Assembly: GCA_021018995.1 (NCBI GenBank)
Contig: CM037590.1
Location: 107,695,097-107,759,096 of the forward strand
Source of the DNA: Chloranthus sessilifolius
Lineage: Eukaryota > Streptophyta > Magnoliopsida > Chloranthales > Chloranthaceae
DNA: 64,000 nucleotides
Direction of reading: 5' to 3'
Shown here: positions 10,626-21,187 of the stretch, piece by piece
Position numbering within the stretch: the first letter of the stretch is position 1
How the letters are laid out: the number at the start of each line of letters is the position of its first letter
Made by a program: the position numbers and the translations under genes
Notes under the pieces: generated by a model
Seen by the model: the letters and a program-made list of their open reading frames with translations, nothing else
Databases searched by the model: none
What the model was told of the DNA's origin: nothing

Positions 10626-12578
10626 GATGTGGTGTAGAATGTATTTAGGAATTTACAGTTAGTTTGCATTTTTGTGCTGTATATACTTTCTGTTAACTGT
10701 AGAATGTGATCTTTCTTTTATACATTGTAATTATTTGTTAATTCAATGAAATTTCTGTTTTGTCAGTTCAAACTGTGCTTGTTGCTTTCCTTTGTGCTTA
10801 AATTTATTCTAGGATGTTCTTTATGCTTAAAGTTGTTACTTTCCTTGTGCTTACCGTGTTGTTTCCTTTTATTATACTTCTAAAATAGTGAGGACACTAT
10901 TCCTCATAGGTTTGGGGGTATAGCAAGGTAATTTTGGAAAACAAAAATTTTTATAGTTAAGCCAAGTGCAATAGTGCTAGTAGGATTAAAACAAATTTAG
11001 TAAAATTTCAAACTTAGTAATTTTGAAAAAGAAGTTTTAAAAATATATGGTAGACTATTTAATGTTTGGATCTTTTTGAAAAATTCATCATTGCCATGAA
11101 AGATATCATCAAGAAATGTTGTCATAATCAGTATGTAGTGAACCATTAAAGAGAGAAAAAGTAAGAACATGAGGAAGACCACACCCAGTGAGATTTGGGC
11201 CTAAAAGAATTTCTTTTGAAGAATGTTTTGGCAAAAAATTTATGCTCTAAGGATTGTTTGAACCTACTCTTTTTCACTAGAAGTTATGCAACTCCAAGTT
11301 GAAACAAATTGACAAAACTCATGACATTAAAGACATGATGTAAGGCCATCATTTGGACTGTTTGAGCTTAAAATTTCCTACCCTTTGAACTGCCCTTGAT
11401 ACACACAATTTGAGCCTTAAAATTCCAAATTTTCTTTGATAGAAACCAGAGAATTTAAACCCAAGCGCCAGGGACCTGATACAGCCTAACCCTCACTCTG
11501 AGATTTCAGAAGGTAAAGGAGAAGAAGTTGAAGAAGGTTGAGATGGTTTAAATTTGGTGGCAGAAGAAGAAAGAACATTGTGACAGCTGTGTATCGGCTA
11601 TAGAGTTGTGGCATTGTAGCACACATATAAAAAAAAAAAATACAAAAGAAAAGCATACAAAAAGAAGAAAAATAACAAAGAAAAACAAAAAGGAGAAAGA
11701 GAAGTCATTTCATTGGAAATTTTTTTTTGAAAAAAAGATTAGAAACTAATCACTTCAAATCTAAAAATTCAAAAAAGTAGATGGAATTGGGCTGAAATGA
11801 GGAAGGTGTGTGCACCACCTCCTCACCTTACTGACTTCTCAAATTTTGAATCCCTCTTTACTCTTTTATTTTTTATAAACCTCACCCATAAGCCACATTA
11901 CAACCAAATGAAAAGACCTTATTGATCTGAAAGTGATTGAGCTATCATGTGGAGATGAGGAACTGTGTAATCTATGGTGAAAAGAGTTAGAGATTTTAGG
12001 AATTAGAACAACTGTCTATACTCATGCTTGCAGTCCTATTTGAGGGCTGTAAATGCTCTTGAGTTTGAGTGAAACAGGACACCTTTGAAATCATTTGAGC
12101 GAGCATGCATGTGAGATAATTGGGTATGAGATGGGACTTGTTGAAGCATTGTTTTAACCTGAGTCTCAAATTAATGGTGAAGCATACATTGCTTGTGCAC
12201 ATATCATTCTTTTGATCATTTTAGATTGGTTATGATGAGTTTGAAAAAGGATTTAGGTATTAAATTTGTTTACATTTACTGTTTTGAAATTTCGGAATTC
12301 AAAAGGGTAAGGTAAGGAATAAAGCTGAATTTGTTGGAATCTAACTTAGAACTGTTTGCACTTGATTTAATTATGTTCATATCGAAGTTTTTGGGTAACT
12401 TCACTAAAAACCCTCAGGAGACATCACTCCTCCACTAGGGATCACCTAGGGGTTTAAAAGGCTTGATGCATAAGCTAAATGCATCTGTGCTCCCTACAAA
12501 AGTAGTATTTTCTATTTTTAATAGTTATTTTTAATTTCTTCTTTGCTCAGGGACTAGCAAAGCTTAGGTTTGGGGGTG
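10626..12578 (+). other. Athila 1 3' untranslated region with two polypurine tracts
   Basis: This is about 1.95 kb of non-coding sequence matching 47,190-48,957 of Athila 2 block by block. Shared blocks include AGTGAGGACACT followed by AGGTTTGGGGGTA near 10,890-10,920, the 'CCCAGTGAGATTTGGGCC' block near 11,185, an A-rich tract near 11,630-11,700, and CCACTAGGGATCACCTAGGG near 12,433. It ends in the 3' polypurine tract AGGTTTGGGGGTG (12,566-12,578) right before the LTR. It is preserved better than the ORF region, so it probably has a function in the element's life cycle. Confidence 0.75.
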
Positions 12579-14803
12579 TGTTAATTAGTGAAAAATACCA
12601 TTTTTAACCTCCTAACCTGACCTTTGATGGAACTTTGAGTTGACTAATAATGTGTTTTAAGTGTGTTTTGTAGTTAGTAATAAATTACAGTCATAATGCA
12701 GAAATCCATCTAAAAATGCTGAGAAGAGACCTGCTGCTTCAACATGTGCACATGCAACCCAAGCAGTCAGCCATCAAGCACCACAAAGCCTCAAAATTCT
12801 ATGGCAATGACATCTGTCCAACTGTTTACACATGGGAACAAACCAGCAACTGTATTTGATGAAGATTTAACCCCTCAAAGGGCACTGAGTGCTGGACAAA
12901 TGAAAGCCAACACCCCAAGCCTGTGTACAAATTATGGAAGCAAAGTAAATAACCTATTGAGAGGTTAAATCAACCTACCGAGAGGTCTAAGTACTGAATG
13001 GAAGTGGTCGAGAAGTGATATCATCCTATTGAGATGTTCTGATGAGGAGAAATGAAGCTGTCGAGAGGTTTACAGAACCTGTCGAATGGTTTAAACTGTA
13101 GCAGAAGAACCTGTCGAAGAGTGCAAGTCAACCTGTCGAGAAGCCACCTGAAGCAGCTATCCTCACAAAGTGTAGAAGGCCAAAAATATACCCATCGAGA
13201 GGTTCCCTAAACATGTCGAACAGTTAAAGCCAACATAGCAAGAGGATGCCTAAAGCTTCATTGATTCTCGCGAGGTTGCCATCAACCTGTTGAGAAGTAC
13301 TATCAACCTATCGAACAGAGGGAGAGATCCTGTCGAAGACATACCTGAAGCTGTAATGGATCTCGCAAGGTTGCATCATCCTGTTGAGAGGATGGCTGAA
13401 GATAGCACAACAGTTAGGCATTGATTCATCCTGTCGAGCAGTTCAACAGAACCTGTCGAGAGCGATATTTAACCTGTCGAATGGAGCATAAACTAGACTC
13501 AAAACCTATCGAGAGGTTCTCTGAACCTCTCGATGCACAAATTTGGAACTTCTCAAGTCCAACTGAGAATGCACATTAACTTAGTGCTCTACTGCACATG
13601 TCTCAAGGCTATTTAGCTTATTTGAGGGCATTTTTGAAATACAATTTCACACAAATGAGAAGTCCTCTAACTCCCCCACATGTACTTGTCCAATTCAAAC
13701 CAATTGGGGAGAGATTCTAGAAGGAAAAATTAGCCACATTAGCATCTCAGAATAAACAGAATTATTCCATTGAGCTTTGATTGGCTGAAACAAATCTGAA
13801 ATAGAGGGGAAGAGTATAAAGGGAGAAGAGGCATTACATCCAGGGCATCCAAAAATTGAGAGAGCTCGGAGACCAAATTCGAATTCCTTCTTTCCTCCAA
13901 AATTTCATCCTTCTTCCTTCTTCCCCATTCTCTCTTTAGCCCAACCATGGTTGGCTAAATAATTGTAGCAGCTAGGGTGAGGTAGGTCTGTAAATTAAGA
14001 GGTCTGAGAGCTTTGTATGAGGATTAGATGTTGCACAGACTTCATATCTGAGAACAATGTATTATAAATTGTTTGAATCAATAAATTGTTGGTTTTAGAG
14101 TTCTTTTAAATCTATAGATCTTGATTGTCATCTAATTTCCCTAGATTTAATATTCCTGTGGATGCCTGAGCTTGTAGCCTTGCATCCACAGTATCTGTAG
14201 TGATTCTATTGTTCTAATTGAGGCCTTTGGATTGAAGGAGATCCCTAGGATGATCTGTGACCATTGAAGTGGACAGATCATAGCCTTAAGATCAATTCAA
14301 TTCTCTGGTGTAGATTAGATTTTTTTCTACCTTGCATCTGTGCTTGTAGCCAGATGAAGGATAGTTGCAAATCAATTTCCTGCATTGCTTCTGAACCAAT
14401 CAATTTTCAGTGAAGACCAAAATCCCCAGCTGCTATTCACCACCTTTGATTTTAATTCCCCCAAAACCTTTTTCTCTATTTTCAAATCTGTTTTCTACTC
14501 AGCTCTAGATCATTAGCATTAGATTTAGTTTTCTATAGTTTTAGTAAAGTGACAACCCCTAAAAACCCTCCTCTTTCCTTTCTTGCTTTGCTTTAAATTA
14601 GGATAGGTTAGAATGCCATATCTGTCATAGATATGGAGATTTACTATATTTTGAAACATATTTCCCTTTGAACATGCCCCTACTTACCTCTTTAAAGCTT
14701 GTTACAACAACCCTGGTTTTTGCAGGCTTGGTTGCCTTACCTTTGTTCCATTTTACTATGATTTTTCCCCTAGTTTGTTGTTTTTAACCTCTTAGTAATT
14801 ACA
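12579..14803 (+). repeat. 3' LTR of Athila element 1
   Basis: It starts TGTTAATTAG directly after the polypurine tract and ends near TTACA at 14,803, where Tat-type sequence begins. It is about 2.2 kb. A TATA box (TATAAAGG) lies at 13,815. The upstream part holds a dense array of CCTGTCGA-type motifs. The block near 14,100-14,350 (the latter part of the LTR) matches the Athila 2 LTRs in structure (a repeated 'CTAGGATGATCTGTGACCAT' block). The 3' edge is inferred, because the partner LTR is not in the window. Confidence 0.75.
12951..13540. repeat. Helically spaced CCTGTCGA/CCTATCGA array in Athila 1 LTR
   Basis: About twenty copies of a CCTRTCGA-type motif are present. TCGA-core positions 12,957, 12,978, 13,008, 13,029, 13,061, 13,082, 13,114 and 13,136 give steps of 21, 30, 21, 32, 21, 32 and 22. 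Later cores at 13,434, 13,456, 13,477, 13,509 and 13,530 give 22, 21, 32 and 21. Spacer sequences differ, so this is not a plain tandem copy. It lies upstream of the LTR TATA box. Confidence 0.85.
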
Positions 14804-14881
14804 AGGTAGGCTGTGCAACCGTTGGATTTTTGACGATCCTGTTGCGATGATGCGCTCCCTAATAAAATTATAGAGTTGCCA
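14804..14881 (-). other. Start of a truncated Tat 5' leader
   Basis: About 80 bases match the leader next to LTR2 (16,330-16,425), including the block GTTGCGATGATGC and the primer-site side (AGAGTTGCCACC). It ends abruptly at the Athila 1 LTR, which suggests that Athila 1 inserted into this leader. Confidence 0.65.
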
Positions 14882-16307
14882 CCCAGAGCTTTTCGTGTCC
14901 GGTCTATGCCAAAGGCTCTTGGGTAGGGGCTTCGGTTATCGATTGGGAAGGTGTTAGGCACCCAATCAACCCGCTTAATACGGTCTCTACTAATGGCCAA
15001 AATAAAAACAATATAAAAGAAATGAAAAAAGCTTCCTCTTGCCCAAATGGGTCTTAAAATCTTATTTGTGCCCCTTCGTTCCTACTGAAAAGTTGGCGGC
15101 GTAACAGTACAAATGGGAGGATGGAGGAATAACTGAGAAGGTAGAGGAATAGAGGGGAGAGCCGGAGCTCTCGGGCCCTTGTTGCACCATTGTGGAGCCT
15201 TGCGTTGGCTTGCTTCGGTGAGATTTTGAAGGTTTGTATGGTGTGGAATGAGGTTCTAACTCCTAAGGCTTGATAGCTAAGAGATAGAGAGGGAAGGCTA
15301 GGGGGTAACACACCTCTAACCTAGAGCTTTTGGGTGAAATGCGAAGGTCTAAAGGGTTTTTTAAAGTTCTGGAATTTGTATGGGAATGGTGCACTAGAGG
15401 AGAGAGAGAGAAAGGATTCCTTAATCTCTTAATTGCAAATTTTTTCAATCCATTTGCAAGGGGGGGTGCCTCTCTATTTATAGGAAAAAGAGAGGTTAGG
15501 AGAGTGCTTAGAAGCTAATTGGGATTAACAATTAAGTAATGGGCCATCTAAGGTTTCCAAAGGTTTTTGGATTCTTGAAAAATGTGAGAAGTTGCTCCAA
15601 TGGTGGATGATTGGGTGAGGCTTTTAAATCACTTAAGGGGTTGCACATAGATAGTAAATGGGTGCAACAAAACTAGCAAAACACACCCCAAAGGTCGAGA
15701 TGGTCAACAAGTCAAACCCCAATCTCTATTTTCGAGACAAAAATACACAGTTATTATTCATATGCCTGGCGCAACTATTAGTTGCGCCAGGCATATGTAA
15801 GTAAAATAGTGCATGAATAGTGTCTGGAAGTTGGCTCCCTGAGGTGGGGTCTACATTTAGAACTGGCATAACTATTAGTTGCGCCAAATCCCTAAGGGGG
15901 CTCACATGATATTACCATTCTACCCCTCAGATTCGGAATGTGATATCTTTGCATACACAACTCTGATTGGGGTGATTCTTGGCTCGTTGGGAAGCTGGTG
16001 ACTTCTACTTTTTAATGGTATAAGATTTGATTATAGTAGAAGGTCACAACTAATCCTAGTGTACCACTCTTCATCAATTGCTCGGGAAAGCTAGGTTTAG
16101 GTTTGGAATGAATTCTAAGCATCGGGATGTGTTTCTAAGGGTTTGAGAAGGTTCCTAAGGGATCTAGGGTGACTCTTAAGGGTTTGGGATGACTCCTAAG
16201 GTTTTGAAAAGGTTCCTACGGGTTCTATACATGCCATCAAAAGCTCAGAGATGCGCCTCTCTTGAAATATATTTCGATCGAGCCTTGGGCCAAATTGGGT
16301 GTCTATA
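14882..16307 (-). repeat. Tat LTR1 (outermost, oldest-looking)
   Basis: On the minus strand it starts TATAGACACCC near 16,307 and ends beside the primer-site sequence near 14,882. It has a minus-strand TATA box at 15,473-15,482 and the shared 'AGGCTCTTGGGTAGGGGCTTCGG' type block (14,909-14,933). It contains the longest copy of the family palindrome (15,759-15,797). It is clearly more diverged from LTR2 and LTR3 than they are from each other. Confidence 0.8.
15759..15797. repeat. 39-base perfect palindrome
   Basis: Left arm CATATGCCTGGCGCAACTA and right arm TAGTTGCGCCAGGCATATG are exact inverse complements around a single T: 19 paired bases with a one-base centre. It is the longest of the dispersed Tat palindromes. 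The matching sites in LTR2 (17,361) and LTR3 (32,575) are eroded. It could extrude as a cruciform in DNA or form a tight hairpin in RNA. Confidence 0.95.
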
Positions 16308-16425
16308 GATGCCCCTCTTTAGTATTCGATCACTAATGATGGTGTGCAACCGTGGGAATCGTGACTATCCCGTTGCGATGATGCACTCTCTAACGAAAAA
16401 AAAAAATGTAGAGTCGCCACCTGGA
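16308..16425 (-). other. Tat unit reduced to its two ends
   Basis: Between LTR1 and LTR2 only about 118 bases remain. They hold the polypurine-side sequence (plus strand GATGCCCCTCTTTAGTATTCG) and the primer-site side (GAGTCGCCACC, i.e. TGGCGACTC on the minus strand). The whole coding interior is gone. This is what remains of a unit after a large internal loss, or a junction made by recombination. Confidence 0.75.
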
Positions 16426-17969
16426 GCTTTCAGTGTCTCGAGAAACCTAGTTCATTTTTATGAGCACTGAAGTGCTAAAAATATGACTCTGAATTTGGTC
16501 CACACCAAAGGCTCTTGGGTAGGGGCTTCGGTTATCGATCGAGAAGGTGTTAGGCACCCAATCAACCCACTTAATGCGGTCTCTACTAATGGCCAAAAAT
16601 AAAATGTAGTAAAAGAAAAGAAAATAGCTTCCTCTTGCCCAAAAGGGCTTAGAATCCTATTTGTGCCCCTCCATTCCTATCGAAAAGTCGGCGGCGTAAC
16701 GGCACAAATGGGAGGATGGAGGGAGCTAGAAAGAGATTGGAGAAGAAAGGGGAGAGCTGGAGTTCTCGGGCCCTTGTAGCACTGTAGAGGAGCCTTGTGC
16801 GGCTTGCTTTTGATGAGCTTTTGGAGGCTTGAATGGTGGAAAAAGAGGTTCTAACCACTAAGGCCTACTAGCTAGGAGATGGAGAAGAGAGGCTAGGGGA
16901 TCACACACACCTAGGCTAAGGGTTTTGGGTGTAAGAGGAAGCTTGGAAAAGGTTTTTGAATTCTGGATTTTAGGTGAAAATAGTACACCAAAGGGAGGAA
17001 GAACTTCTCACTTGGAGCTCTTTCTCTCTTAAGCAAAATTCTCCACCCTTAAGCAAGAGGGGTGGCTCTCTATTTATAAAGAAAGGGAGGTTAGGAGGGT
17101 GTTTAGATGCTAAACATGGTTAAGAATTAGGTAATCTAACATCTAAGGTTTCCTAGGATTTTTGGAGTCTTGAAATGTGTGAGAAAGTCCTCCAATGGTG
17201 GATGATGGGGTGAAGCCTTAAGCTACTTAAAGGGGTGCAAATAGACTTCAAAAGGGTGCAACAGAACTAGCAAAACACACCTCATAGGTCAAGGTGGTCA
17301 ACAAGTCAAACCCTAATCATGATTTTTAGGACAAATCCCAACAGTTACTGTTCATATGCCTGGTGCAACTAATAGTTGCGCCAGGTAAATGTACAATAAA
17401 ACAGTAGTGAACAGTGCCTGAAAGTCAGCTTGCGAGGATGGGGCTCGCTTTTGAATCTGGCACAACTATTGGTTGCGCCAAGCTTAAAATGAGGGAAAAT
17501 TGACCTGGTGCAACTATTAGTTGCGCCAGGCAAATTTTATTACTGGCGCAACTATTAGTTGCGCCAAGTCCCTAAGGGGCCCACATGACTTTACATTCAT
17601 GCCCTCTGGACTCGGTTTGCCATATCTTTTTACGTATACTTCTGATTGGGGCGATCCTTGAACCGTTGGAAAGCTGACGATCTCTACTCCTCAATGGTAT
17701 AAGACTCGATCATAGTAGAGGGCCGTAGCCAATTCCGATGCACCACTCTTTATCCATAGCCTGATAAGGTTAGGTTTAGGGTTCAAAATGGGTTCTAAGG
17801 GTTGGGATTGGTTTCTAAAGGTTCGGGATATGTTTCTAAGGGACCTAGGGTGATTCCTAAGGCTTTGGGGTGGTTCCTAAGGGTTCCATTCATGCCATCA
17901 AAAGCTCAGAATTGCACCTCTCTCGAAAGCTGTTTCGATCGGGCCTTGGGCCAAATTTGGGTGTCTACA
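16426..17969 (-). repeat. Tat LTR2 (3' LTR of unit A)
   Basis: The minus-strand start TGTAGACACCC is at 17,969 and the other end is beside TGGCGACTC near 16,425. It is about 1.54 kb. A minus-strand TATA box lies at 17,069-17,081 (TATTTATAAA on plus). It carries four palindrome copies (17,361; 17,458; 17,506; 17,544). It aligns almost end to end with LTR3, with a few differences per hundred bases in the stretches I compared. Confidence 0.88.
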
Positions 17970-19034
17970 GATGCCCCTTTTTGGTATCCGATCACTAGTG
18001 ATCGTATGCCAAGGAAAAGAGACATCTGAAGAGGCCCAAGGCATTACTGACGAGTCCGCTGTATTCAGGATGAACCTCAAATATCGGGTGAGTAACATGG
18101 TGAGAAAATGAAAGCCCTGGGGTGCCAGGCTAATCATTCATTTTTCTAGGTAATCGGTTCCCAAGCGCTTAGCGACATTACTGGGCATAACCGAGGTGGA
18201 ATGAGTTGCGAAAGCCCAATAGCTGGGAAAGATGTTTGCCTCTCGAGTTGTGAAAGTCCGTTAGTCAGGAAAAATGTGTGTTTCTCGAGGTGATTTGAAG
18301 GTGATTGATGTTTAAAATTCATTCTGAACGCAACAGCTTCGTGAGTAAGAGGGGTGATCGACCCACATTCAAAGATAGGCACGAAGTAAACACACGCAAG
18401 GCTCCACAGTTTGCCTCCAATCCTACAAGGCATTTGATGGCCCCATCGGACTATTTGCTGGTGCCCCTACTGAAACCAGGGTTCAAGATCTTTGGGCGAA
18501 CCCATCGATCCTAAAGTTTATTTAGCATGACCACCCGAGCGAAGTGAATAGATGTCACAACACTTTTTGGGAGTACGTGCCATTTTTTTGAAATCATGCC
18601 TCAGCTTAGCATGACCTAGAATATCTAGTTTCGACTTCCTTGAACAGAACCAGCCAAACATTGGGCACCTCCCAAAAGGGGGCATCCAATCCTGGCCTTT
18701 GCCGATAATGATCATAAACATCAATTAACTATGCATAATCATACACCCATCAGGGGCAATAAGCAATAACAAAGGCGATGGAAGCCCCAACTCGGACCCG
18801 CTTGGATATAATTTACGAGGAAAAACGACCATCATACGGATACCCAGACACATGGCATACACTTTACAGGGATACCGCTGCCCATACAGGTTTTAAGCCT
18901 ACAAAAAATAAAAAGGAAAATGATCCCTTCTGAATGCATGGTTGCACATAGTTTGATTGACACATAATCTCATTCTCAACAGGTTGGCCTCAATCAACGA
19001 TTGACCTTTTCCAACGGAGAATCTGAAGCTTAAG

Positions 19035-19690
19035 ACACTCAAGTTCACATGAATCCAAAGGTAGAGCACTTGGCCCAAAAGATTTAGCAGTGGAGTCGAC
19101 TCGATCGAAACATTGACTGTTTGACCAGGACTGACACCGTTGCCCCTTCCTTGAAGTAGGATCCAGAATCCAAGGCATGCCTTAGACTTAGGACGTTATT
19201 ATAGCACAATGGTGTTGCTAATAAAATGTCAACATTTTACCCAATCAGAACACGCAGATTTATTCTTTTTCTCTTTTTTTTTTTTTTTTTTAAAGATTGC
19301 TTTTTTTCAATTTTTTTAAAACAAGCATTATCTGGACCTCGAACCCTGGGAGGCGCATGCCCAGACAACACATACCAAGAGCCCGTGCCTTCACAATAGT
19401 TTGCGACGAAACTGAAGCCAACGTACTCAAGTTCACCTGAAATAAAAATATGGAGCGATCAGGGTGAAGATTTAGCGGTGGAATCAATCCAATCCAAGCA
19501 TTGACTATTTCACCAAAATTAACACTGTCGCTCCTATTTTGAAATAGGATCCATGGATCCAAGGTGAACCTTAGACCTAAGACATTAATTTTGCACAACT
19601 GCGTTGCCGGTAAAATATTGACATTTTACCGCATCCAAAATATGTAAGTGCGTAGCTGTGTGTAAAAGTTCACAGATTTCTTTTTTTTTT
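19035..19690. repeat. Two-copy repeat of about 390-base period in unit A 3' region
   Basis: Copies from about 19,035 and 19,425 share ACTCAAGTTCAC, GATTTAGC.GTGGA, ATTGACT.TTT, a TAGGATCCA block, and end with AACATTTTACC- or GACATTTTACCG-type sequence followed by a T-tract. They are diverged, so the duplication is old. A related fragment is at 33,690-33,720. Confidence 0.7.
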
Positions 19691-20440
19691 TTTTTTTCAA
19701 AATGATTTTCATTCTCTCCTTTTTTAATAGACCTGACGTTGGTGGCGGGATGCTTCATCTGATTTGTCCATCGCTAAGAAGTTGCCTGCTTCGAGGCTTT
19801 GGACCGTTTGATGTTCCTGCACATCCTTGAGAAAATGTCAGTCCCTTTTTTGTTTATACATATAAAGAAAATGCATCCTAAACAACGAAAGAAAAAGTAG
19901 ATTCTACCTACACTTTTTCATTTTCAAGATATTTTTTGGATTTTTGTTTTTAGAGATTTTTTGTTATTTTTCTTCATTTTTGAGATTGAAATATGATGCT
20001 GGAAATATGTACATGAAAATGAGTAGAAATATATACACATTTTTTGGTGTTTGGATTTTTCTTGATTTTTTGTTTTTGGCTTTTCTTCTTTTTTTTTTTG
20101 TTTTTGATGCCTTGATAGTGAGACAGAGTAACAGGTCCCATTTTCAGCATAGTCGAACTCTTTCATGCAGTCAGACCTGAGTGAGCTTTCAGATTTTACC
20201 AAGGCCGCAACATTGATCCCTTTGGATTGAGTTAAACCTTTCTCCTTGCCTCAGGTCATACGTTTGACGGTGCGGGTTTCACAAAGACAATTATGGACGG
20301 GACCCGATTTGAACAAGCATGAGAGGCCCAGTCAGACAAGAGGGTACAGGAAGAGTAACAAAATGGTTCCTCAAACATCAATCTTCTCAATCAGTCCAAA
20401 TCTTTCTTTTTCAATTTTTTTTTATCTCCCTTTTATACCC

Positions 20441-20585
20441 ATGGCGCCCTTTCGGGTTTTCACTATGTCCATGGGTTTTAGCTCTCTTACCCCAAGTGCC
20501 CTTTCGAATTTTCACCTGGTCCGCACAAGCTCGCTATTTTTACCCGTAGCGCCCTTTCGGGTTTTCACCATGTCCATCTTGCTTT
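20441..20585. repeat. Triple repeat with core GCCCTTTCGGGTTTTCACC
   Basis: Three copies about 50 bases apart (near 20,447, 20,500 and 20,550) carry the core followed by TGTCC or TGGTCC. The same cluster occurs in unit B at about 54,028-54,160, so it predates the split of the two units. Confidence 0.8.
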
Positions 20586-21187
20586 GAGCTTATATTTTTA
20601 TTTTATTATTATTTTTATTTTCTTTTTTCAACAGCCACGACATAAATGTTGATTCCATCATAGCCGACTAGATGGGGTTCAGGTGTCGTCTCACAACTCA
20701 GCTTGTGTTGACTGTAACAGATATTATGACTGCTTGTGAACCTACAAAGTGGGCTTCCTTCAGGGTGTAGCTTGGCCATGGGTTAGGTTAGGATTTGAAG
20801 GTACACTGGGCTAAAATTGTTTCCTTAATACGACTTCAGTTTTCTCAACATACTTTCTTCTTTGAGGGTTTTGCTGTACATGCCCCGCGATTCTTCTATA
20901 CACATTTTTTTGTTATTCGTTTTGCTCCATTTCAGGCAATCTCTTTTTTAGGTTTTGCTTTTTCGATTTTTTTAGATTTGATAGTAACTTTACACACATG
21001 CATCTTTTCTCTCTTTTTTTTGGTATATGTACACGTATATTTTTTTTGGGAAAGGGGTTTATTGAAAGAAAGGCCCAAGCTCAAATGGGGTAGCAAAGGA
21101 TATCATCATTTTTAGGGATGCTTTTGGGCTACTGTGCTTGGAATGATGGCCTCTTTTGGGTGGTTCTTAAGCAGTCACTTATTTGTT

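Larger units (their letters stand above)
7490..14803 (+). mobile_element. Athila-lineage element 1, 3' half
   Basis: Three shared features identify it by comparison with the more complete Athila at 37,957-50,963. They are a 3' untranslated region with the same conserved blocks, the same polypurine tract (AGGTTTGGGGGTG), and an LTR starting TGTTAA. Only the env-position ORF region, 3' untranslated region and 3' LTR are in the window; gag-pol and the 5' LTR should lie beyond the Tekay insertion. It belongs to a different Athila family from the second copy, with an LTR clearly diverged in sequence. It is broken and of middle age. Confidence 0.8.
17970..21180 (-). other. Unit A 3' region (no gene)
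   Basis: About 3.2 kb lies between the polypurine end (minus AAAAAGGGGCATC, beside LTR2) and the integrase. The part near LTR2 matches 33,154-33,640 of unit B and the part near integrase matches 53,600-54,730, but the antisense genes found between those blocks in unit B have no counterpart here. It holds a duplicated block (19,035-19,690), T-rich tracts, and a triple repeat at 20,441-20,585. I see no credible gene. Confidence 0.75.

Noticed and set aside
17802-18029. Small plus-strand frame in LTR2
   Set aside because: Its repeated Gly-Leu-Val/Pro pattern follows the repeated AAGGGTTTGGGA-type LTR blocks and runs opposite to the element's transcription.
19261-19700. Terminator or poly(A) signals at the T-tracts
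   Set aside because: Simple T-runs within a retroelement 3' region, with no gene ending there.
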